Positions 34,270 through 41,680 of a stretch of DNA of 64,000 nt are shown one piece after another. The position numbers were made by a program, and so were the translations under genes. This stretch comes from JAKVBH01 sp049800955 (GTDB lineage Bacteria > Pseudomonadota > Alphaproteobacteria > Rhodobacterales > Rhodobacteraceae). The stretch lies in the NCBI RefSeq assembly GCF_049800955.1, contig NZ_JBNAGA010000001.1:372001-436000 (forward strand). Reading direction: 5' to 3'. The notes beneath the pieces were generated by a model. That model was not told where the DNA came from and did no database searches. It saw only the letters and a list, made by a program, of their open reading frames with translations. Within the stretch, counting starts at the first letter, position 1, and each line of letters opens with the position of its first letter.

Positions 34270-35172
34270 CTAGTTCAGGCTGCCAACGACCGCTTCAGAC
34301 AGATCAGATACAGCGTCGCGATAGCTCTGCACGAAGGATTGCACATCGCTTTTATTGGCCATGGGATCAAAAACCACACTCTTGAGGCCGAGGGCATCGG
34401 CCGCCGCGATTGCGGCCTGTGGAGGCTGGGCTTCCCAGATCAAAATACGCGCGCCGTTCTCGCGCACGGTGGCGTCAAGAACTGCCAACTCGTCCTGCGT
34501 GGGCATGGCGCCCGCGTCCCATTCGAGCGAGGCAATCGATAAGCCAAAGCGGCGCGCGAAATATTGGTAGCGAGGATGCGTCGCGATCATGGGGACGTCT
34601 TGGGCCCGCTCCAATGCGCGCTTGGTCTCCTCATCCAAGGTCATCAAATCCGCGCGCAAAGCGTCCAGTCGTGCCTCGAGCGCGTCCGGGGGGACAAAAC
34701 CGCGTTCACCCAAAGCGCGCGCAACGGCCTCTGCCTGTCCGATTGCAAGCGATGGGTCGAGCCAGAGATAGGACGCCACACCTTCGTGCGAATGCTCGCC
34801 GCCCTCGCCATGGCTGTGGGTGATGCTTTCGGTGGTGATGTATTCATCTTTCAAGCCCGCCGAACTGTTCACGAGCCGCGAGCGGGGCAGGGAGACACGG
34901 TCAATCCAGCTGGCAAAGCCCGCCCCATTGAGCACGATCAAATCGGAGGACTGGATCATGCTGATGTCGGCGATGGAGGGACGCCAAAATGATGGATCCA
35001 CTCCTTCGGGCACGGGAAACACAACCTCGCCATCGGCGTCCAGAAGACGCTCAGACAGCAAGGAAAGCGCCTGGTTGACGGTCACAACGCGCGGGGTTTC
35101 CTGTGCTGTGGACGCGCTGGCGACGCAAAGGACCAAAAAGGTCGCAACAATCTGTCTCAGGGATCGACCCAT
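34270..35172 (-). CDS. Degenerate ZnuA-like metal-binding periplasmic protein
   Basis: 300-aa cluster A-I (ZnuA/TroA) fold protein with signal peptide (cleavage after STA, about residue 23). A His/acidic loop HSHGEGGEHSHEG (119-131) resembles the ZnuA metal loop. Two canonical metal ligands appear lost: the first His is Ser61 (DPSFWRP instead of DPHxxxP), and the second is replaced around Tyr135/Leu136 (SYLWLDP instead of HxWLDP). His199 (THPRYQYF) and Glu247 remain. It is the last gene of the six-gene cassette, with no ZnuBC partner. It may therefore hand metal to a different system. Confidence 0.82.
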   Translation of the reverse strand: MGRSLRQIVATFLVLCVASASTAQETPRVVTVNQALSLLSERLLDADGEVVFPVPEGVDPSFWRPSIADISMIQSSDLIVLNGAGFASWIDRVSLPRSRLVNSSAGLKDEYITTESITHSHGEGGEHSHEGVASYLWLDPSLAIGQAEAVARALGERGFVPPDALEARLDALRADLMTLDEETKRALERAQDVPMIATHPRYQYFARRFGLSIASLEWDAGAMPTQDELAVLDATVRENGARILIWEAQPPQAAIAAADALGLKSVVFDPMANKSDVQSFVQSYRDAVSDLSEAVVGSLN

Positions 35173-35174
35173 TT

Positions 35175-35510
35175 TCAGCTCCCGCAGTTTCGCGCAATGT
35201 CCTGAGGCGTCAGAATCCAGTAATTGTCATGGCTGCCCGTATCCACTTCGATGACGAGCCCGCCGGAATGATCAACGCTGTCCAACGGAACGTTCGCCGT
35301 GCCGTCCTCTTGCAGCGGAAGCGTGGAGAGGAGCGCGTTCTCACCGTCGAGAATGCGCACATCACCCCGCTGTGCGATCTTGCCGTTGGAGAACTTGGCC
35401 TCCACCGTAACAGCCTCGCAATCCACCGATGCAAAGACCACAAGCTGATGTGCCGCCGCTCCGAGAGGAGCAGCGGTCAAAAGTGCGGTCATGGCAATCG
35501 CTCGGATCAC
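35175..35510 (-). CDS. NikL-like small periplasmic protein with predicted N-terminal His
   Basis: 111-aa secreted protein. The signal peptide ends GAAA and the mature protein would begin His21-Gln-Leu-Val-Val-Phe. The fold looks like a small carboxypeptidase-regulatory-type beta domain (GDVRILDGENALLSTLPLQ...GGLVIEVDTG), as in NikL accessory proteins of nickel ECF transporters. No C-terminal membrane helix is seen. It overlaps the DUF4198 gene by four bases and ends 2 bp before the ZnuA-like start. A role in metal capture or transfer is inference. Confidence 0.7.
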   Translation of the reverse strand: MIRAIAMTALLTAAPLGAAAHQLVVFASVDCEAVTVEAKFSNGKIAQRGDVRILDGENALLSTLPLQEDGTANVPLDSVDHSGGLVIEVDTGSHDNYWILTPQDIARNCGS

Positions 35511-36277
35511 TGTCCGGTCCAGTCTTCGAAATGGACCCAGATCACCGCTCCCAACTCCACGGCCTTGTCTTCACCGTCCTGAGGCAGTGTGTAGTCAGCC
35601 GTGTTGAGCGCAGCAAACCCCCACCAGCCATCGGACGGCGGCGCATAGGTAAAGACGCCATTTGCATCCGCCTTGACGGTTTGTGTGATCATCAGCTCAT
35701 CGGGCACCGTCGCACCGGCCCCATCGTTGAAGAACTCGACCTCAACTTCCGCGTATGGCACGGCCTCACCGTCCATCTTCACGATGCCCTGGAAGACATT
35801 ATGCTCCCAAAGACCGAATGGCTTGGACAAGGGAACGATCTCGGTCTTGAGGCCAAGCTCGGTATCCCAGCCTTCGTCATCGCCGTACGCGGTCACATAG
35901 GTCTTGGTGTAATGGATGATGAAAGCGTCTTCGGCGGGCTCCCAATAGGGCTGGGGCTCCATGGCGAAGATATAGGTGCCGGGACGGTCGAGCGGGTAGT
36001 CAAGCGTATAGCCCTGATCGTCCATGATCGTGGCATCCTGCAAGCCGCCCAGCAGGTCTGTCGTCGCGCCTTCATGGGTGACGGAGAAGGCTGCGGGTTT
36101 GTCCAGCGTCATCCCGTCCATCTCGAAAGGATGCGAGAACGACATCGTGAGTGACACACTGCGCCCGTCTTCCTGGCTGATCATGGGATCATTCGGGATG
36201 ATCATGCCGTAATGGGCGAGGGCGGGTGTGGCCGCGATCAAAGTTGCCAGAGATGCAGTGAGAAAATGTCGTGTCAT
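35507..36277 (-). CDS. DUF4198 (NikK-like) periplasmic metal-handling protein
   Basis: 256-aa secreted DUF4198 protein. The signal peptide ends PALA, so the mature N-terminus would be His22-Tyr-Gly-Met, an amino-terminal His available for metal binding. Two beta domains follow; the conserved DUF4198 elements (SFSHPFE, TDLLGGLQ, YTKTYV, GVFTYAPPSDGWWGFAAL) are visible. In other bacteria DUF4198 proteins accompany Ni/Co transporters (NikK). A perfect AGGAGG precedes the ATG at 36277, and it lies 19 bp behind the ABC permease gene. Confidence 0.8.
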   Translation of the reverse strand: MTRHFLTASLATLIAATPALAHYGMIIPNDPMISQEDGRSVSLTMSFSHPFEMDGMTLDKPAAFSVTHEGATTDLLGGLQDATIMDDQGYTLDYPLDRPGTYIFAMEPQPYWEPAEDAFIIHYTKTYVTAYGDDEGWDTELGLKTEIVPLSKPFGLWEHNVFQGIVKMDGEAVPYAEVEVEFFNDGAGATVPDELMITQTVKADANGVFTYAPPSDGWWGFAALNTADYTLPQDGEDKAVELGAVIWVHFEDWTGQ

Positions 36278-36296
36278 GTAACCTCCTGTGACGTCG

Positions 36297-37466
36297 TCAT
36301 GTGCCCAGAGCCAGCAACCAACTGACCCAAGCGTCCGCATTTCGGGAGACGATAGCCGCACCAATTGCCGCCAACCCCCCGGACAACGAGAGTAAAGTTA
36401 TTGTTTCTGCTGACAAGAGCCGCAACACCATTCCACGCCGTGCGCCCAGTTTTACGGCAGTTGCGATCTCCCGTGCGCGCAGACGGTAGCTCAGGAAGAT
36501 GGCCAGCCCAATGGCGGCCAAGGCGGCGATGGCAATGATCGCCGTGACGACATCAAGCAGCGATTTGATGCGAAAGATGCGATCAACCAACCCCTGAATG
36601 ACCGCCGCGGGCTCGATGAGCTGTGCGGTCCCGTCACTGTCGAGATAACGCCCCTTTAGGATCGTGGCTGAGCGGGTATCGTTGGGGACAACGATCACAC
36701 CGGAAGCCGGGAAGTCATCCTGACTGCCGTGAAAGTGGAAGCTGTCGATATTCTCTGGCGTGATGCGCTGGTATTGGACAACGGCCGCATTGGCGAGCGC
36801 GGTAGTGCCTGCGGCGACATCAGCAGCAGTTACCACGTCTTCATGGCCATGCCCGATGCCCTGAATGACCCAGGCGGTTTTGATATCCACGAAAATGGCG
36901 GCGTCATCGGCCGTATTGGTGGCGGGCAATACGCCTACAATCGGCATCTCGAGAGGATAGACCCCATCCAGATCAAACAGGTTTTCCGGGGAGGAGACCA
37001 GGCTGTCGCCAACGCCTTTGCCGAGTTTGGCGGCAACCTCAGCGCCAATGATGGCATCGCCCAGCACAGACAGGCCGCGCCCCTCAGAGGGGCGCAAGCC
37101 GCGAAATTCGAAGTAATCCAGTGTCGTACCGACAATGCGGAATCCGCTTGAGGAAAAGGCCGTATGCACCGGGATGGGAATGCCAAGGCCACTGTCCCAG
37201 ATCTGCTCGACCTCGCGCATCGGTATGGGATCGGGGCGCTCTTCCGAGAAATAGAGCGCGGCCATGGTCAGATCGAGTTGTGAGCCACGGCTGCCCAGTA
37301 AGAGCGGGGTCGCTTCGCCGCGCGCGACAAGGGCGCGTTCGCTTGTGGACAGGAGCGTTTGCGTGGCCACCGGCACAAACATGATGAGCGCCGCGACCAA
37401 GACAAGCACGAGGCTGCGGCCCCAGTGATACTTCAGATAGGCAAAGGCGAGTGTCAGCGCGTTCAT
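36297..37466 (-). CDS. MacB/LolC-type ABC permease (FtsX family) with His motifs in the periplasmic domain
   Basis: 389-aa permease with TM1 (about 17-35), a large MacB-like periplasmic domain (about 40-295) and three C-terminal FtsX helices (about 305-330, 345-365, 370-387). The periplasmic domain carries unusual His groups: GHGHED (205-210) and FHFHGSQDD (243-251). Such permeases act by mechanotransmission, not by classical import. The start overlaps the ATPase gene by four bases. Presence of His motifs suggests it works on, or is controlled by, a metal or metal-loaded partner (inference). Confidence 0.82.
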   Translation of the reverse strand: MNALTLAFAYLKYHWGRSLVLVLVAALIMFVPVATQTLLSTSERALVARGEATPLLLGSRGSQLDLTMAALYFSEERPDPIPMREVEQIWDSGLGIPIPVHTAFSSSGFRIVGTTLDYFEFRGLRPSEGRGLSVLGDAIIGAEVAAKLGKGVGDSLVSSPENLFDLDGVYPLEMPIVGVLPATNTADDAAIFVDIKTAWVIQGIGHGHEDVVTAADVAAGTTALANAAVVQYQRITPENIDSFHFHGSQDDFPASGVIVVPNDTRSATILKGRYLDSDGTAQLIEPAAVIQGLVDRIFRIKSLLDVVTAIIAIAALAAIGLAIFLSYRLRAREIATAVKLGARRGMVLRLLSAETITLLSLSGGLAAIGAAIVSRNADAWVSWLLALGT

Positions 37467-38131
37467 AACGGTGCTCCCTCGCGAAATTGCGCGAAATCGA
37501 GCACGCGCTCGAACCGGGGCAGGAGCTCATGGTCGTGTGTGACCGCCAACACCGTCGCGCCAGCCTCTTCGGCCTGTTCAAAGAGCAAATCCAGAATACG
37601 CGCCTTGCTGTCGGGATCGAGATTGCCCGTTGCCTCATCTGACAGGATCAAGTTGGGCTGCGTGACCAGCGCCCGGCAAATGGCGACCCGCTGTTGCTCC
37701 CCTTGGCTGAGCGCGCCGGGGTGTCGGTCCAGTTTGTCGCCAATGCCGCACGCTGCGGCCAGCTTGTCTGCGCGGGCCCGCGCTGCGGCGTCGAGAGTGA
37801 GCGCTGGCGTGATCCGGTAGGGATAGAGGATGTTCTGGCGCGCAGGCAGGTAGTCGAGCAGGGCGAAGTCCTGAAAGACAAAGCCGATCTGGCTCGCGCG
37901 AAAGCGCCGGCGTTGGGTGTCTGAGAGTTGCGAGACCTCAGTGCCCGCAACGCTCACGCGCCCGGCCTCTGGCGTTAAAATCCCGGCGATCAGATTGAGT
38001 AACGTGGTTTTGCCGCTGCCGCTGGGCCCGACGATGGCGACCCGTTCGCCCTTTTCCAGCAACAGATCAGGTACGCGAAGCCGAAACCCTTTCGCACCAT
38101 AGCCAAAGGTGAGATTTTCGACGCGGACCAT
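37463..38131 (-). CDS. LolD/MacB-type ABC ATPase
   Basis: 222-aa ATPase. It has Walker A GPSGSGKTT (about 35-43), a Q-loop, signature LSQGEQQR, Walker B LILSDEATGNLD and switch His VTHDHE, all typical of the LolD/MacB/FtsE group that pairs with FtsX-type permeases. It overlaps both neighbours (stop of the 191-aa gene at 38131, start of the permease at 37466), so the stoichiometric complex with that permease is nearly certain. Confidence 0.9.
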   Translation of the reverse strand: MVRVENLTFGYGAKGFRLRVPDLLLEKGERVAIVGPSGSGKTTLLNLIAGILTPEAGRVSVAGTEVSQLSDTQRRRFRASQIGFVFQDFALLDYLPARQNILYPYRITPALTLDAAARARADKLAAACGIGDKLDRHPGALSQGEQQRVAICRALVTQPNLILSDEATGNLDPDSKARILDLLFEQAEEAGATVLAVTHDHELLPRFERVLDFAQFREGAPL

Positions 38132-38706
38132 TAATTCGTTTGCGGCGCGAGAAAAGTCTCGCCCGCCATGTCGCGGTTGACATCGAGAAGCTGGAAATCC
38201 GTGATCCGCCAGGCCCCGTCGACCGGCGCAACCGTGAGATCAGCGCTATAGGTATTGCCCCGCACATGCAGATGCTCCGCATGCCCCACCGTTCCAATCA
38301 CCTGCCAGGACGCGTCGATCAGCAAGGATCCTGAGTCGCGCGCGACCTGTGTGTTAAGCAATTTGATCTCGTGGATGGTTTGATCGGCCTCTTCTAGCCC
38401 GCCACCCGCCATGGCCCCGACGCGTTCGAGATACAGATATTCCAAAGCCTCGCCATGGGTCACACTGGCCAGAGTGTCATAGATAGCGTCTTCTTGGGTC
38501 TGCCCGAAGGCCTCATAGACCACGAGCAGCAGCGCCGGTGTGAGCCGCCAGAAGTCTTCTCGCGCAGCCTCGATCGTCAGAGGATCCAGCCCCGGCGCAG
38601 CAAAGGCCTCCGTCTCTGAAACAGACGCGCGATCCGGCAGCAAAAAGGCCGCGCTCGCGCCAAGAGCGGCGACAAGACCAACAACTGCAATCAAAGGGGC
38701 GCGCAT
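38131..38706 (-). CDS. Unknown membrane-anchored periplasmic protein, first gene of the metal cassette
   Basis: 191-aa protein with an N-terminal hydrophobic segment (about 4-24) that may be a signal anchor. The rest is a soluble domain with a helical middle (40-120) and a beta-rich C-terminal part containing GHAEHLHV (141-148). No family recognised. Its stop overlaps the ATPase start. As the first gene, it may be a periplasmic subunit of the ABC complex; the His group fits metal binding (inference). Confidence 0.65.
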   Translation of the reverse strand: MRAPLIAVVGLVAALGASAAFLLPDRASVSETEAFAAPGLDPLTIEAAREDFWRLTPALLLVVYEAFGQTQEDAIYDTLASVTHGEALEYLYLERVGAMAGGGLEEADQTIHEIKLLNTQVARDSGSLLIDASWQVIGTVGHAEHLHVRGNTYSADLTVAPVDGAWRITDFQLLDVNRDMAGETFLAPQTN

Positions 38707-38904
38707 CGGCTGTCACATACTCAAAGCTACGAGATCAATTGGCCGGTAACTTGTTCGACTTGCGCCCGAGTTGCAAGCGCACTCCGATCACAAAAAAGAC
38801 GTTTGTTTCGGTGTTGGGCGCCACTTGGACGCAGGCGCTTTCCTGCTGCGCCCCGAGAACGGTTGACCCTTGTGGGGCGATGTTTTAGGACGACCTCATC
38901 TCGA

Positions 38905-38978
38905 GCGGGTATGGTGAAATGGTATCATAAGAGCCTTCCAAGCTTAAGGTGCGGGTTCGATTCCCGCTACCCGCTCCA
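38905..38978 (+). tRNA. tRNA-Gly (UCC)
   Basis: 74 nt including encoded CCA. Acceptor GCGGGTA pairs with TACCCGC, the D-arm contains TGGT, the anticodon loop is CTTCCAA with anticodon TCC, and the T-arm is GCGGG-TTCGATT-CCCGC. The weak outermost anticodon-stem pair is the only irregularity. About 220 bp without genes follow before the ABC exporter. Confidence 0.95.
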
Positions 38979-39201
38979 ACTTCCAATTTCTTTGACCAAC
39001 TGAGCTGCGGGACGCGTAGGGCTTTGAATTATTGAGATCATTCGGCACAGCCTCGTGACGCGATCTGCAAACTGTCGTTGCCTTGCGCCATTCTGTCGGG
39101 GGCGTTGGACGGGGTCCGTTCCACCCCGGGTGCGGCGTAGCGCCGCTTGACCCGCTGCCCGCAGTAGGGAACAAACATCTGACACATATGATTGAGTGAC
39201 C

Positions 39202-41016
39202 ATGGCGACCACGCACCAAGACAATACGCTGGCACCTCCCAACGCGAAATCCGAACGGGAAAAATCCAAGAACATGCGCGCGCTCTCCGCGCTTTGGCCC
39301 TTCGTTCTGCCATACAGAGCCTTGCTCTTTGCGGCTCTTCTGGCGTTGGTGGTGACGGCTTGCGTGTCCTTGACCCTGCCTTTGGCGGTCCGCCGCGTGG
39401 TTGATAATTTCCGTGTCGAGGATGGAGCCATCCTTGATCTCTATTTCCTCGCCGCCCTTGGCATCGCGGCGGCCCTGGCGGTCGGTACGGCGTTTCGCTA
39501 CATGCTCGTGACCCATCTGGGCGAGAAGGTGGTGGCTGATATCCGCAAGGCGGTCTTTGATCGGGTGCTCAGCCTCAGCCCTGCCTTTTACGAGAAGATC
39601 ATGACGGGTGAAGTGCTTTCACGTATCACCACTGACACGACGCTTCTGCTCTCTGTCATCGGCTCCTCGATCTCTATTGCGCTGCGCAATCTTCTGCTGT
39701 TTGTCGGCGGTATGGCCTTGATGATGGCCACTTCGCCCAAGCTGACGGGTCTGGTATTGCTGATTGTTCCCGCAGTGGTGGTGCCCATTTTGGTGCTGGG
39801 CCGCAAGTTGCGGGTCATGAGCCGGGAAAATCAGGACTGGATCGCAGCCTCTTCAGCCAATGCTTCTGAGAGCCTGGGCGCCGTACAGACGGTGCAGAGT
39901 TTTACTCACGAAACCCTGTCAAAAGGAGCGTTTGCCGATGTAACGCATCGCGCGCTTCGTGTGGCCCAACGGCGGATCAACTTGCGTGGGCTGATGACCG
40001 CGATTGTCATTTTCCTAGTGTTTACCGGGATTGTCGGTGTCTTGTGGATCGGCGCGCGCGATGTCCGCGCAGGCGGTATGACGGCGGGTGTCCTGATCCA
40101 GTTTGTTATCTATGCGGTCATGGTCGCAGGCTCCGTTGCGGCGCTCTCCGAAATCTGGGGTGAGCTTCAGCGCGCTGCCGGCGCGACCGAGCGGCTGGTC
40201 GAGCTGCTTGAGGCCGAAGATACGGTCGCGGATCCGGCCCGTCCCAAAGCTCTGCCGAGCCCGGTACATGGCGCCATTCGCTTTGAAGATGTGCACTTTG
40301 CCTATCCCGCCCGGCCGGAAACTGCGGCGCTGGACGGTGTCACATTTGATATCCAGCCCGGCGAAACGGTTGCTTTCGTGGGTCCGTCCGGTGCGGGCAA
40401 GACGACGATCATTCAGATGATCCAGCGTTTTTATGATCCCTCCAAGGGGCGCATCCTGCTAGACGGGGTCGACATCGCGAAGATGGCGCGAATGGATTTT
40501 CGCACCGCGCTGGCGCTCGTGCCGCAGGATCCGGTCATTTTCGCGGCCTCGGCGCGCGAGAACATCCGTTTTGGGCGCCCTGATGCCAGTGACGCGGACA
40601 TCGTCGCGGCAGCGGAGGCCGCTGCTGCGCATGCCTTTATCGAAGCGCTGCCGGAAGGGTACGACACGTATCTGGGCGAACGCGGTGTGATGCTCTCTGG
40701 TGGCCAGAAACAGCGTATCGCTATTGCCCGCGCCATTTTGCGGGATGCCCCTGTTCTGTTGCTGGATGAGGCGACGTCTGCGCTGGATGCGGAGAGCGAG
40801 CGCGCTGTGCAGGCTGCGGTCGATCACCTCGGGGAAGGGCGGACGATGCTGATCGTGGCCCACAGGCTCGCGACCGTCAAAAAGGCGGACCGCATCATCG
40901 TCATGGATCAGGGCCGTATTGTTGCCCAGGGCAGCCATGACGCGTTGGTCGAAGAAGGCGGTCTCTACGCAAGATTGGCGCGCCTGCAGTTCACCGAAGG
41001 CATGGCCGCTGAATAA
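39202..41016 (+). CDS. ABCB-type multidrug/lipid exporter (fused TMD-NBD)
   Basis: 604-aa half transporter. A six-helix exporter membrane domain (about 25-320) is followed by an ATPase domain with Walker A GPSGAGKTT, signature LSGGQKQR, Walker B VLLLDEATSALD and VAHRLATV. It works as a homodimer exporting lipids or drugs. The start ATG at 39202 lacks a strong ribosome-binding site, and a GTG at 39196 is equally possible. Substrate unknown. Confidence 0.9.
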   Translation: MATTHQDNTLAPPNAKSEREKSKNMRALSALWPFVLPYRALLFAALLALVVTACVSLTLPLAVRRVVDNFRVEDGAILDLYFLAALGIAAALAVGTAFRYMLVTHLGEKVVADIRKAVFDRVLSLSPAFYEKIMTGEVLSRITTDTTLLLSVIGSSISIALRNLLLFVGGMALMMATSPKLTGLVLLIVPAVVVPILVLGRKLRVMSRENQDWIAASSANASESLGAVQTVQSFTHETLSKGAFADVTHRALRVAQRRINLRGLMTAIVIFLVFTGIVGVLWIGARDVRAGGMTAGVLIQFVIYAVMVAGSVAALSEIWGELQRAAGATERLVELLEAEDTVADPARPKALPSPVHGAIRFEDVHFAYPARPETAALDGVTFDIQPGETVAFVGPSGAGKTTIIQMIQRFYDPSKGRILLDGVDIAKMARMDFRTALALVPQDPVIFAASARENIRFGRPDASDADIVAAAEAAAAHAFIEALPEGYDTYLGERGVMLSGGQKQRIAIARAILRDAPVLLLDEATSALDAESERAVQAAVDHLGEGRTMLIVAHRLATVKKADRIIVMDQGRIVAQGSHDALVEEGGLYARLARLQFTEGMAAE

Positions 41017-41081
41017 TTCCCCCTTTTGTTGTGCGGCGATCTCTGTTCATCCTGCGGGATGTTAACAAAGGGGGTCCGAAC

Positions 41082-41507
41082 ATGGGACTGTGGAGTTTTG
41101 TAAAGAACAGCGGCAAGAAGCTTTTTGGCGGCGATGATGCGCCCGAAAAGGAAGCGCTTGAGAAGGAATTGGCGGATCTTGGTCTGGATGCCAGCGGCGT
41201 GGATATCATCGTCGAAGGAGACACGGTGAAGCTCGAGGGCGCTGCAGGCGATGATGAGCTCAAAGAAAAGATCATCCTCGCTGTCGGCAATGTCGAGGGG
41301 GTGGCCGCGGTCGAGGATCAGACAAGCGGCGGCGGCACCGAGCCTGTGTTTCACACAGTTGCCAAGGGCGATACGCTGTGGGCGATTGCCGAGAAAACAC
41401 TGGGTAAAGGCACGCGGTATCAGGATATTTTCGAGGCAAATCGGCCCATGCTGAGCCATCCCGACAAGATCTATCCCGGTCAGGTGCTGCGCATTCCGCA
41501 GGACTGA
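41082..41507 (+). CDS. Kbp/YgaU-like BON-LysM protein
   Basis: 141-aa protein with a BON domain (about 25-82) and a C-terminal LysM domain (about 88-139; HTVAKGDTLWAIAEKTLGKG...IYPGQVLRIP). This is the architecture of E. coli Kbp, a cytoplasmic K+ sensor of similar length. No signal peptide. AAGGGGGTCCGAAC precedes the ATG at 41082. A strong terminator follows. Confidence 0.88.
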   Translation: MGLWSFVKNSGKKLFGGDDAPEKEALEKELADLGLDASGVDIIVEGDTVKLEGAAGDDELKEKIILAVGNVEGVAAVEDQTSGGGTEPVFHTVAKGDTLWAIAEKTLGKGTRYQDIFEANRPMLSHPDKIYPGQVLRIPQD

Positions 41508-41524
41508 TCCGACGCGATCCAGAG

Positions 41525-41550
41525 CGAAGCGCAGGCCTTTCTGCGCTTCG
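41525..41550 (+). terminator. Hairpin terminator behind the Kbp-like gene
   Basis: CGAAGCGCAG (41525-41534) and CTGCGCTTCG (41541-41550) with loop GCCTTT; only a short T stretch follows, so it may be weak. Confidence 0.6.
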
Positions 41551-41680
41551 TTCCCAAACGACGCAGCGTCGCGTGACGCGCTGTTTCCTTGCGTAAACCT
41601 TGCGCAATGGCCCTTGAAGCCTCATCTTCTCTCGCAATCAAGCGCGAATAATCGTGCACGACAGGGGAGGAGATAGACCC

